DNA from: Oscillospiraceae bacterium
Lineage (GTDB): Bacteria > Bacillota_A > Clostridia > Oscillospirales > Oscillospiraceae
NCBI GenBank assembly: GCA_017516785.1
Contig: JAFXAV010000088.1
Location: 1-22,206, forward strand
Direction of reading: 5' to 3'
Length of the DNA stretch: 22,206 nt
In this document: one piece after another, positions 1 through 6,283 of the stretch
Layout: every line of letters starts with the position of its first letter
How positions within the stretch are numbered: position 1 is the stretch's first letter
Position numbers and translations under genes: made by a program
Notes under the pieces: model-generated
What the model saw: only the letters and a program-made list of their open reading frames with translations
What the model was told of the DNA's origin: nothing
Databases searched by the model: none

Positions 1-28
1 AGAGCTGTTTGGCGGCGAAGCCACTCTC

Positions 29-150
29 GGCCCCCTCTTTGAGGGGGCTGGCAAAAATCTCTGATTTTTGACTGGGGGAGTGTCGTAATGACGATAGGAC
101 ACTCCCTCCGTCAGCCCTTTGGGGCTGCCACCTCCCTCAGAAAGGGAGGC
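29..150. repeat. Palindromic intergenic repeat, copy A
   Basis: This is an imperfect long inverted repeat of about 120 bp. The left arm starts GGCCCCCTC and folds as CCCCCTC/GAGGGGG, followed by a second small hairpin (AAAAATC/GATTTTT) and then ACTGGGGGAGTGTC. The right arm mirrors it with GACACTCCCTCCGTC, an AGCCC/GGGCT hairpin and CCTCCCT/AGGGAGG. The same four-hairpin architecture recurs at 3504-3628. It lies just downstream of the ABC operon on the minus strand. It could help end transcription, but it has no proper U-tract. It carries no coding capacity that I believe; the ORFs across it are composition artefacts. Confidence 0.75.
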
Positions 151-193
151 AAGTGGTGCGGTGCAAACTCACAGACAAACTGCAATTTGTCTG

Positions 194-985
194 TCAATTA
201 CTGAACAGAATCCGGTCGTTGTCCAGACCCTGGCTGCGGAACATCTTCAGCAGATCGTCAGGAGTCAGGCCTTCCCGCTGTGCGCCCTTGATGTCCAGGG
301 CGATGTGGCCGCCGGACATCATGATGGTCCGGTTGCCGAGGGCCAGGGAGGATGCCAGATTGTGGGTGATCATCAGGCAGGTGATGTTGTTCTCTGCCAC
401 GATCTTTTTGGTCAGATCCAGCACGATTTCAGCGGTGCCGGGGTCCAGGGCGGCGGTGTGTTCGTCCAGCAGCAGAATCTTGGGGGTCACAAGAGTCGCC
501 ATCAGCAATGTCAGCGCCTGGCGCTGACCGCCGGAGAGGAGGCCAACAGGCTGGCTCATCCGGTCCTCCAGGCCCAGACCCAGCATCTGCAGCCGGTCCC
601 GGAAATCGGCCCGGTCGGCCTTGCTGACCATGGAGAAGGGGGATTTGGTGTGGCTTGCCCGGAGATAGGCAAGGGCCAGGTTTTCCTCAATGGTCATGTG
701 GGGGGCGGTGCCCTTCAGGGGATCCTGGAAGAGGCGGCCGATTTGCTTGCTGCGCTTGTAGTCAGGGAGATTCGTGATATCCTTGCCGTCCAGATAAACC
801 TTGCCGGAGTCCGGCAGGAAGGTGCCGGCGATGGTATTGAAGAGGGTACTCTTGCCCGCACCGTTGGAACCCAGAATGGTGACGAAATCGCCCTTTTCCA
901 GGTGGAGGTTCAGGTTTTCAAGTGCCTTCTTTTCGTTGACGGTGCCGGGATTGAAGGTTAGGGAGATGTTTTCAAGCTTCAGCAT
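194..985 (-). CDS. ABC transporter ATP-binding protein (aromatic/tryptophan-type uptake)
   Basis: The 263-aa protein is a cytoplasmic ATPase that powers uptake through the neighbouring permease. Visible motifs are Walker A GSNGAGKST (39-47), signature LSGGQ (150-154), Walker B ILLLDEH (170-176) and the switch histidine in ITHN (His208). The glutamate followed by HTAALDP is typical of the ATPases paired with BPD_transp_2 permeases and PF04392 lipoproteins (TrpXYZ-like), not of the classical amino-acid ATPases. Its start lies 1 nt after the permease stop, and its SD (GGGAGG) sits inside the end of the permease gene, so the two are translationally coupled. Length is normal. It is the last gene of the T-box operon. 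The substrate is inferred from the family and the riboswitch and is not proven. Confidence 0.93.
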   Translation of the reverse strand: MLKLENISLTFNPGTVNEKKALENLNLHLEKGDFVTILGSNGAGKSTLFNTIAGTFLPDSGKVYLDGKDITNLPDYKRSKQIGRLFQDPLKGTAPHMTIEENLALAYLRASHTKSPFSMVSKADRADFRDRLQMLGLGLEDRMSQPVGLLSGGQRQALTLLMATLVTPKILLLDEHTAALDPGTAEIVLDLTKKIVAENNITCLMITHNLASSLALGNRTIMMSGGHIALDIKGAQREGLTPDDLLKMFRSQGLDNDRILFSN

Positions 986-986
986 G

Positions 987-1844
987 TTACTTACCTCCCT
1001 TTCTGGACTTGATGGCGGGCATGGCGATGGCCAGGGCCACGATAATTGCGGAAACCAGCTTCAGGCACTCGCTGGGAACGTCGAGGCGCAGGGCGATGGC
1101 GATGATGAAGCGGTAGATGATGCAGCCAACCACGGCGCAGAGAGCCTTGACCCAGATTTTGCCCCGGCGGAAGATGGTCTCACCGATGATTAGGGAGGCA
1201 AGGCCGATGATGACCATGCCGGTGCCCAGGTTGATGTCGGCGGTCTTCTGGTACTGGGCCAGAACGGCGCCGGACAGAGCGGTCAGGGAGTTGGAAACGG
1301 CCAGGCCAATGGTGATGGTGAAGCCGGTGTTGATGGAAGAAGCGCGAACCATGTCGGGATTGTCGCCGGTAGCGCGGATGGAAAGACCAAGGCGGGTGGA
1401 CAGGAACAGTACCAGCAGCAGACCCATCAGAATGGTGATGACCGCTGCGGGGATGATCTTGTACCGGGCGCCCACGATGGAGAAAATGGTCTCAGCCTTG
1501 AGCATGTTGACATTGGAAGAGAAACCCATCACCGCCAGGTTCACGGTGTAAAGGCCGGTGTTGGTGATGATGCCCGCAAGAATGGAGGGCACACCCCAGC
1601 GGGTCTGCAGCAGGGCGGTGATGATGCCTGCGGCGGAGCCTGCCAGCATGGCGGCGGGGAGCGCCAGCCAGGGATAACCGGCCACAGCCACGGTGGCGGA
1701 GACGGCACAGCCGAGGGTGAAGGCGCCGTCGGTGGTCATGTCAGCAATGTTCAGAACCCGGAAGCTGAGAAACAGCGCCAGGGCAACCAGTGCGTAGATG
1801 AAGCCAAGCTCCAGCGCGCTGGTGACGACAGTCAGTGAGATCAT
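987..1844 (-). CDS. ABC transporter permease (BPD_transp_2 family)
   Basis: The 285-aa polytopic inner-membrane protein has about eight hydrophobic segments, from LGFIYALVALALFLSF near the N terminus to LVSAIIVALAIAMPAI near the C terminus. It includes the loop LGLSIRATGDNPDMVRASSI, characteristic of branched-chain/TrpY-like permeases that contact the ATPase. The start is the ATG at 1844: AAGGAG lies 10 nt upstream, while the in-frame TTG two codons earlier would be only 4 nt from that SD. It is separated from the lipoprotein gene by 199 bp that contain two strong hairpins, and it runs almost directly into the ATPase gene. Confidence 0.93.
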   Translation of the reverse strand: MISLTVVTSALELGFIYALVALALFLSFRVLNIADMTTDGAFTLGCAVSATVAVAGYPWLALPAAMLAGSAAGIITALLQTRWGVPSILAGIITNTGLYTVNLAVMGFSSNVNMLKAETIFSIVGARYKIIPAAVITILMGLLLVLFLSTRLGLSIRATGDNPDMVRASSINTGFTITIGLAVSNSLTALSGAVLAQYQKTADINLGTGMVIIGLASLIIGETIFRRGKIWVKALCAVVGCIIYRFIIAIALRLDVPSECLKLVSAIIVALAIAMPAIKSRKGGK

Positions 1845-1876
1845 GGTCAATTTACTCCTTATGGGAAAATAGGAAT

Positions 1877-1958
1877 GTTACTTTCTTGTTTCCGAACAAG
1901 AAAGTAACCAAAGAAATCGGCACAAGGGGGCGCTACGAGCAAATCGCGCCCCCCTTGT
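1877..1958. repeat. Two perfect hairpins in the ABC operon intergenic gap
   Basis: The first hairpin has 14-bp arms, GTTACTTTCTTGTT / AACAAGAAAGTAAC, around a 4-nt loop (1877-1908). The second has 13-bp arms, CACAAGGGGGCGC / GCGCCCCCTTGTG, around a 12-nt loop (1921-1958). Neither is followed by a U-run on the minus strand, so they do not look like intrinsic terminators. They lie between the lipoprotein gene and the permease gene, where a stabilising or attenuating structure would raise lipoprotein output over membrane components. They may also be a dispersed genomic repeat. Confidence 0.8.
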
Positions 1959-2043
1959 GTATCCCCCCCGCCGCATCGCCAGATATGCTTTTGAAGGACG
2001 GAGGTTGCAGATGTGAAAAATGGGGTTTTCTTGAGAAAAAACG

Positions 2044-2991
2044 TTAACCGGTAGTAACTTCGGTAACAGTGTTTGCCATAGAGGAGAATGCGCTGTAATT
2101 AAGGCCCAGGGCGGAAGCGGTGTCGGTGTTGACGGTGATGATGCCGCCGTCCATGACGTGGAATTCGGGGACTTCGCCGCCGTTCAGGATGTCGATGGCC
2201 ATCTTTGCGGTGTAGGTGCCCAGCTCGGTGTAGTTGACACCGCAGGTGGTGAAGGCACCGGCGGTAACGAAGGAGTCAGCGCCTGCGTAGTGGGGGATGC
2301 CGGCGGCATTCAGGGTCTCAGCCACGGCGGAGGCAACATTCATAACAGCGTTGTCGGTGGGAGTGAAGACGGCGTCGCAGCGGCCGACCAGAGCGGCGGC
2401 AGCGGCCATGACTTCGTCGGCGGTGTTGCCGGTCTTTTCCAGATATTCAATGCCCTTGGCTTCCAGATATGCCTTTGCTTCGGCGATGGGGGTCTGAGAG
2501 TTGGGTTCGGAGTTGGAGTACAGCAGGCCAACGCAGTTGATGTCGGGGTTGACAGCGAACATCATGTCCAGAATGAAGGGGGTGTTCAGGGCGTCGGAAA
2601 CGCCGGTGACGTTGGGGATGTCGGTGAGGCCTGCGCCCACGGGATCGGAAACGGCGGAGTAGATGATGGGCATGTCATAGCCGTCAGCGGCGGTGACCAT
2701 GCACTGGGCAGCCAGGGTTGCGATGGGAATGATGGCGTCGAAGTCATCGGAAACCACCTGGGCGCCGATCTGATTCAGGACGGAGGTGTCGTTCTGGCCG
2801 TTGAAGACTTCGAATTCGATGCCGGCGGAGGTGAGTTCAGCCTCAATGGCAGCGCGGATTTCATCCAGGGAAGAGTGGTCCAGCTGCTGGACAATGGCGA
2901 CCTTCAGCTTGCCGTCATCGACGGCGCCGCAGCCGGCGAACAGACAGGTAATCATTGCAATGGCGACGATCAGGGAAATGAGCTTTTTCAT
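2044..2991 (-). CDS. ABC transporter substrate-binding lipoprotein (PF04392 type)
   Basis: The 315-aa protein has a lipoprotein signal: MKKLISLIVAIAMITC, then the lipobox LFAGC with lipidated Cys21. The mature part begins with a DHSSLDEIRAAIEAELTSAG-type segment and contains AVSDPVGAGL and FTPTDNAV, typical of the ABC_sub_bind/TrpX family of tryptophan or aromatic amino-acid binding proteins. It is anchored outside the membrane and would deliver ligand to the permease encoded next. SD AAAGGAG lies 9 nt before the ATG. It is the first structural gene after a T-box leader, so it is expected to be expressed when the cognate tRNA is uncharged. Tryptophan is the favoured ligand by family, but the riboswitch reading leaves some doubt. 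Confidence 0.93.
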   Translation of the reverse strand: MKKLISLIVAIAMITCLFAGCGAVDDGKLKVAIVQQLDHSSLDEIRAAIEAELTSAGIEFEVFNGQNDTSVLNQIGAQVVSDDFDAIIPIATLAAQCMVTAADGYDMPIIYSAVSDPVGAGLTDIPNVTGVSDALNTPFILDMMFAVNPDINCVGLLYSNSEPNSQTPIAEAKAYLEAKGIEYLEKTGNTADEVMAAAAALVGRCDAVFTPTDNAVMNVASAVAETLNAAGIPHYAGADSFVTAGAFTTCGVNYTELGTYTAKMAIDILNGGEVPEFHVMDGGIITVNTDTASALGLNYSAFSSMANTVTEVTTG

Positions 2992-3042
2992 AACAGGAAT
3001 CTCCTTTAAAATATTTGATGTTGATTTGATGGGCGGGAAGAT

Positions 3043-3075
3043 TCACTTACGCCATCGTTTGCCGGGATTTCTCAT
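3043..3075 (-). CDS. Possible 10-residue leader peptide with a Trp codon
   Basis: The minus-strand mini-ORF reads MRNPGKRWRK and then TGA. A perfect GGAGG (3085-3089) lies 9 nt before its ATG, immediately after the T-box terminator U-run, and its stop is 51 nt before the lipoprotein ATG. A second in-frame ATG three codons upstream abuts the SD and is a poorer start. It contains one Trp and five basic residues. It would be translated only on read-through transcripts. It may be a leader peptide, or chance coding downstream of a fortuitous SD. Confidence 0.35.
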   Translation of the reverse strand: MRNPGKRWRK

Positions 3076-3092
3076 ACTATTCATCCTCCAAA

Positions 3093-3131
3093 TAAAAAAT
3101 GTCCTTGCTTCCCCATGGGGAAACAAGGACA
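3093..3131 (-). terminator. T-box intrinsic terminator
   Basis: On the minus strand, TGTCCTTGTTTCCCC pairs with GGGGAAGCAAGGACA across a minimal turn and is followed by TTTTTT. The 5' arm overlaps the antiterminator pairing segment of the T-box, as expected for a transcriptional switch. Confidence 0.92.
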
Positions 3132-3378
3132 GGAATTACATAATCCTGCGGTACCACCTTGCTTGCCGGAAAATCCGGCCGCCTCATGACTGTGCCAACA
3201 CACCGTCTGCCCGTTAACGCTGGCATTGCGTCAGAAGATACTCTGGAAAATCCATTTCCCCCTGCCCTCAGCGGCCCATTTGCTGCCCCGCTTTTCGCTT
3301 CGCTCTCAGCTGTGCGAAACTCTCTGTGGATGCGCTGACAACTTTACTTCCGCCTCAATGGTTTGATGCAGTATCGAT
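3093..3378 (-). promoter_or_regulatory. T-box riboswitch upstream of the ABC operon
   Basis: The near-invariant T-box core AAGGTGGTACCGCAGG is at 3160-3145 on the minus strand. It is followed by CCTGTCCTT, which can pair with it to form the antiterminator. That same CCTT stretch forms the 5' arm of the terminator at 3131-3093, so the two folds exclude each other. Stem I elements are visible upstream: AGAGAG, then CAGCTGAGAG, with a basal GTCAG/CTGAC pairing. The best specifier candidate is UGG (3254-3252) in the context GGAAAUGGA, which matches the usual GAA-N-codon-A layout. The T-loop tetranucleotide is UGGU, which formally pairs with an A73 tRNA, whereas bacterial tRNA-Trp usually has G73. 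AUG in the neighbouring register is the alternative. Confidence 0.9.
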
Positions 3379-3385
3379 TGATATA

Positions 3386-3414
3386 ATTAAACTATAACTT
3401 TACATATTTGTCAA
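3386..3414 (-). promoter_or_regulatory. Sigma-A promoter of the T-box/ABC operon
   Basis: The minus strand carries a consensus TTGACA (3414-3409), a 17-nt spacer and TTTAAT (3391-3386). Transcription should start near 3378, a little upstream of stem I of the T-box. A strong constitutive promoter with control left to the riboswitch is the normal design for such operons. Confidence 0.8.
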
Positions 3415-3427
3415 GGCTTATTTTCTG

Positions 3428-3456
3428 TTGCGCCGGGAAGAGGTACATGGTAGAAT
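3428..3456 (+). promoter_or_regulatory. Candidate promoter for the C_GCAxxG_C_C / C39-like unit
   Basis: TTGCGC, a 17-nt spacer and TAGAAT lie on the plus strand, back to back with the ABC promoter. The next plus-strand gene starts at 3689, so the transcript would carry the whole palindromic repeat at 3504-3628 in its 5' leader. Confidence 0.5.
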
Positions 3457-3503
3457 GAGGGAAAAGGAAACTGCGATATGGCTAGGTGTTGTTTCGGAGT
3501 GAA

Positions 3504-3628
3504 AAGGCCCCCTTGTGTAAAGGGGGCTGTCAGCGAAGCTGACTGGGGGATTGTCAAAAATCACACATTACAATCCCTCCGTCTCGCCTTGCGGCGAGCC
3601 ACCTCCCTTTGCACAAGGGAGGCTTTGG
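3504..3628. repeat. Palindromic intergenic repeat, copy B
   Basis: This is a roughly 125-bp imperfect inverted repeat. The left arm contains CCCCCTT/AAGGGGG and GTCAGC/GCTGAC hairpins, then CTGGGGGATTGT. The right arm contains ACAATCCCTCC, a CTCGCC/GGCGAG hairpin and CCTCCCTT/AAGGGAGG, and ends GGCTTTG. The outer AAAGGCCCCCTTGTG and the complement of CACAAGGGAGGCTTT are mirror images. The layout matches copy A at 29-150 with diverged stems, as expected for a MITE-like or structured-RNA repeat family. ORFs across it are not credible. Confidence 0.85.
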
Positions 3629-3688
3629 GCGCTCCCGCGCCAGTGCAATATCCCGATAATCTGCAACCCGAAGAAATGAGGTAATCTT

Positions 3689-4141
3689 ATGAATCACGCT
3701 GAGAAGGCACTGAAACTCTTTCACGAAGGCTACAACTGCGCCCAGGCGGTGGCGCTGGCATTCTGCGACCTGACTGGTCTTGAAAAGAAAACCACTGCCC
3801 GGATGGCATCTTCTTTTGGCGGCGGCATTGGAAGAATGCGGGAAGTCTGCGGCGCGGTCAGCGGCATGTATATGGTGCTGGGTCTGCTGTATGGCTATGA
3901 TGACCCTGCGGACAACGCCGGAAAAAAGGCCCTTTATCAGGATATTCAGGCTTTGGCGGAAAAATTCCGGAGTGAGCACGGCAGCATCATCTGCCGGGAG
4001 CTTTTGAAAAATCCCCCCTCCGATCCCAATCCCACCATCCGCAGTCCGGAGTTTTACAAAATGCGCCCCTGCGACCGCATGGTCTACACCGCCGCGGAGC
4101 TGATGGAGAATTTTATCGCGGAGCATCCGCTGGAGGACTGA
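3689..4141 (+). CDS. C_GCAxxG_C_C family redox-type protein
   Basis: The 150-aa soluble protein carries the family hallmarks: GYNCAQAV (Cys17), Cys26, SSFGGGIGRMREVCGAVSG (Cys54), then Cys102 in the ICRELL segment and Cys128 in RPCDRM. The family (PF09719/TIGR01909) is common in anaerobic Firmicutes and is presumed to be redox or metal-cofactor linked. No reaction is established that I can name. SD TGAGGT lies 7 nt before the ATG. The next gene begins 1 nt after its stop, so the two are co-translated. Length is usual for the family. Confidence 0.92.
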   Translation: MNHAEKALKLFHEGYNCAQAVALAFCDLTGLEKKTTARMASSFGGGIGRMREVCGAVSGMYMVLGLLYGYDDPADNAGKKALYQDIQALAEKFRSEHGSIICRELLKNPPSDPNPTIRSPEFYKMRPCDRMVYTAAELMENFIAEHPLED

Positions 4142-4142
4142 T

Positions 4143-4655
4143 ATGGAAGACTTGATCTACAATCAGCGGGATATCCCGAAAAGCAAATGGCGCTATGGCC
4201 TGCGCACCAGCGCGGCTACCGGCTGCGGTTGGATCGCCACCTATAATTCCCTGCGGCTGATGAACTACCGGGCAAAACCGGAAGATCTGATCCGCTACTA
4301 TGAACGGCAGTTTCCACTGGTTCACGGCAACGCCGGAACCTCCATTCTGGCCCCTGCCATTTTCTTCTGGCAGAAGGGCTTTCGGGTGCGGTTGGGATTT
4401 AGGTCAAGAAAGTTCGACGATCTGGTGAAAAAGAGCGATGTGTGCATCCTCTTTTACTACTGGCGCAGAAAGTTCCGTATCGGCGCCCATTTCGTAGCCC
4501 TGCGGTGGGAAGATGGCCGCATCACCGGCTACAATACCTACAGAAATTCCACAGGCCCTGACAGCTACGGTGAAAGTCTGGAAAAATTCCTTCAGCAACG
4601 GAAATACTTCTTCCCGGTGCTCATCGGCATCAGGGACAAAAGACAAAACCCCTGA
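4143..4655 (+). CDS. C39/papain-like cysteine peptidase-fold protein
   Basis: This 170-aa protein is without signal peptide or membrane span. The segment TSAATGCGWIATYNSLRLM puts a cysteine (Cys28) at the start of a helix, as in C39-type and other papain-like folds. GAHFVALRW (His116) followed by GRITGYNTY (Asn131) fits the His and Asn/Asp part of a catalytic triad. It could be a peptidase or amidase, or an inactive relative; the substrate is unknown. It is translationally coupled to the C_GCAxxG_C_C gene, with its SD GGAGGA inside the end of that gene. Its stop codon lies inside the terminator hairpin shared with the convergent gene. Confidence 0.7.
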   Translation: MEDLIYNQRDIPKSKWRYGLRTSAATGCGWIATYNSLRLMNYRAKPEDLIRYYERQFPLVHGNAGTSILAPAIFFWQKGFRVRLGFRSRKFDDLVKKSDVCILFYYWRRKFRIGAHFVALRWEDGRITGYNTYRNSTGPDSYGESLEKFLQQRKYFFPVLIGIRDKRQNP

Positions 4656-4676
4656 TCGGCTGATCAGGGGTTTTGT
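4643..4676. terminator. Bidirectional terminator
   Basis: This is a perfect 15-bp stem, ACAAAACCCCTGATC / GATCAGGGGTTTTGT, with a GGCT loop between two converging genes. The A-tract and T-tract are part of the stem, so it can work in both directions. Confidence 0.9.
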
Positions 4677-4681
4677 GATAC

Positions 4682-6049
4682 TCAAATGTCTGCGATATCT
4701 CTTGCCACGTGAACGCCGCTGGCGGAGGCGTGGGACAGGGAGTGTGTGATTCCGGAGCCGTCGCCGATGATGTACAGGCCATCGTGGATGGTTTCCAGCT
4801 GGGCGTTGACTTCCACTTCCATGTTGTAGAACTTGACTTCCACGCCATAGAGCAGGGTATCGTCGTTGGCGGTACCGGGAGCCACCTTGTCCAGGGCATA
4901 GATCATTTCAATGATGCCGTCGAGGATTCTCTTGGGCAGAACCAGGCTCAGGTCGCCGGGAGTTGCCTTCAGGGTGGGAGTGATGAAAGCTTCCTCAATG
5001 CGGTTGGGGGTGGAGCGTCTGCCCCGGATCAGATCGCCGAACCGCTGGACGATAACACCGCCGCCCAGCATGTTGCTGAGCCGGGCGATGGACTCGCCGT
5101 AGCCGTTGGAATCCTTGAAAGGCTCGGAGAAATGCTTGGCAACCAGCAGGGCGAAGTTGGTGTTCTCAGTCTGCTTGGCGGGGTCTTCGTAGCTGTGGCC
5201 GTTGACGGTGATGATGCCGTTGGTGTTCTCGTTGACAACAGCGCCCTTGGGGTTCATGCAGAAGGTACGAACCCGGTCGCCGTACTGGCGGGTGCGGTAG
5301 ACAATTTTGGATTCATACAACTCGTCGGTCAGATGGGAGAACACTTCCGCAGGCAGCTCCACGCGGACGCCGATGTCCACGCGATTGGACTTGGTGGGAA
5401 TCCGCAGTTCCTTGCAGACTTTTTCCATCCACTTGCTGCCGGAGCGGCCAACGGAGATGACGCACTTTTTGCAGGTGTAGCTGCCGTCCTTGCACTTGAC
5501 CTCATAGCCGTCAGCCAGCTTGACCACGGTCTCCACGGGGATATCGAAGAAGAAGTCGATCTTATCTTTCAGATAATTGTAGATATTTTCCAGCACCACA
5601 TAGTTGATGTCAGTGCCCAGATGGCGGACAGAGGCGTCCAGCAGGTGCAGGTCATGCTGAATGCACAGTTTCTTGAACTTGGTGCCTGCGGTGGAATAGA
5701 GCTTGGTGCCCTCGCCGCCGAATTTCATATTGATGTCGTCCACATACCGCATCAGATCCAGGGCCTGCTTTTTGCCGATGTATTCATACAGCGTGCCGCC
5801 GAAGTCGTTGGTGATGTTGTATTTGCCGTCGGAGAAGGCACCGGCACCGCCGAAACCGCTCATGATGGAGCAGCTCTTGCAGCCGATGCAGCTTTTGATC
5901 TTCTCGCCGTCGATGGGGCAGTGGCGCTTGTTCAGGGCGTGACCGGCTTCGAACACAGCGACCTTCAGTTCAGGCTTCAGCTGAGCCAGCTCGTAAGCGG
6001 AAAAAATACCGCCGGGACCGGCGCCGATGATGATCACGTCGTAATTCAT
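4682..6049 (-). CDS. FAD-dependent dehydrogenase-like protein (COG2509 type)
   Basis: The 455-aa flavoprotein begins MNYDVIIIGAGPGG, with the dinucleotide-binding motif at 9-14. A cysteine cluster follows (Cys44, then CIGCKSC with Cys54, 57 and 60), leading into SGFGGAGAFSDGKYN, which is diagnostic for the COG2509 group of uncharacterised FAD-dependent dehydrogenases. The C-terminal GLYIIGDGSG is the second FAD-contact motif. The start is the ATG at 6049, with SD GGAGGG 8 nt upstream; an upstream TTG in frame overlaps that SD and is rejected. It is cytosolic, the substrate is not known, and the four cysteines might bind a metal or an Fe-S cluster. It has its own promoter at 6116-6144. Confidence 0.92.
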   Translation of the reverse strand: MNYDVIIIGAGPGGIFSAYELAQLKPELKVAVFEAGHALNKRHCPIDGEKIKSCIGCKSCSIMSGFGGAGAFSDGKYNITNDFGGTLYEYIGKKQALDLMRYVDDINMKFGGEGTKLYSTAGTKFKKLCIQHDLHLLDASVRHLGTDINYVVLENIYNYLKDKIDFFFDIPVETVVKLADGYEVKCKDGSYTCKKCVISVGRSGSKWMEKVCKELRIPTKSNRVDIGVRVELPAEVFSHLTDELYESKIVYRTRQYGDRVRTFCMNPKGAVVNENTNGIITVNGHSYEDPAKQTENTNFALLVAKHFSEPFKDSNGYGESIARLSNMLGGGVIVQRFGDLIRGRRSTPNRIEEAFITPTLKATPGDLSLVLPKRILDGIIEMIYALDKVAPGTANDDTLLYGVEVKFYNMEVEVNAQLETIHDGLYIIGDGSGITHSLSHASASGVHVARDIADI

Positions 6050-6115
6050 GGGTAATCCCTCCAAAGAAAAAATGGGTGCAGGACGCGTTCGCGCATCCGC
6101 TCACCCTTCAACATT

Positions 6116-6144
6116 ATTATACATAAGTCAAGGGCATTTGTAAA
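6116..6144 (-). promoter_or_regulatory. Promoter of the COG2509 gene
   Basis: The minus strand carries TTTACA (6144-6139), a 17-nt spacer and a perfect TATAAT (6121-6116). Start of transcription is expected near 6109, about 60 nt before the ATG. Confidence 0.8.
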
Positions 6145-6245
6145 TGCCTTGCTCTGACGAAAATGCCCCTGCTTTTTTTCGGATAATTCTCCACAAAAGG
6201 GGGTTGATATGGGCCATTTTCTGTGATAATATAGTAAAAATACAG

Positions 6246-6278
6246 AAAAACGCCACAGTTATCATAACTGCGGCGTTT
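6246..6278 (-). terminator. Terminator of the acyltransferase gene
   Basis: On the minus strand, AAACGCCGCAGTTAT / ATAACTGTGGCGTTT forms a stem with one G-U-type mismatch and is followed by TT and a T-rich stretch. It lies directly after the stop codon of the gene ending at 6284. Confidence 0.8.
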
Positions 6279-6283
6279 GCTTT

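Noticed and set aside
119..961. Long plus-strand ORF opposite the ABC ATPase
   Set aside because: It is the antisense shadow of the ATPase gene with a composition-driven residue mix and no ribosome-binding site.
3478..3684. 68-residue ORF between the T-box region and the C_GCAxxG_C_C gene
   Set aside because: It lies almost wholly in the palindromic repeat and has no SD.
4709..6055. 448-residue plus-strand ORF opposite the COG2509 gene
   Set aside because: Its repeated Val/Asp/Gly/Gln-rich text is the complement of a GC-rich gene. The minus strand has the FAD motifs, SD and promoter.
6204..6278. Possible plus-strand promoter (TTGATA, 17 nt, TAATAT) just before the hairpin at 6246
   Set aside because: The transcript would be only about 40 nt with nothing recognisable in it. 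The hairpin is explained as the terminator of the minus-strand gene.
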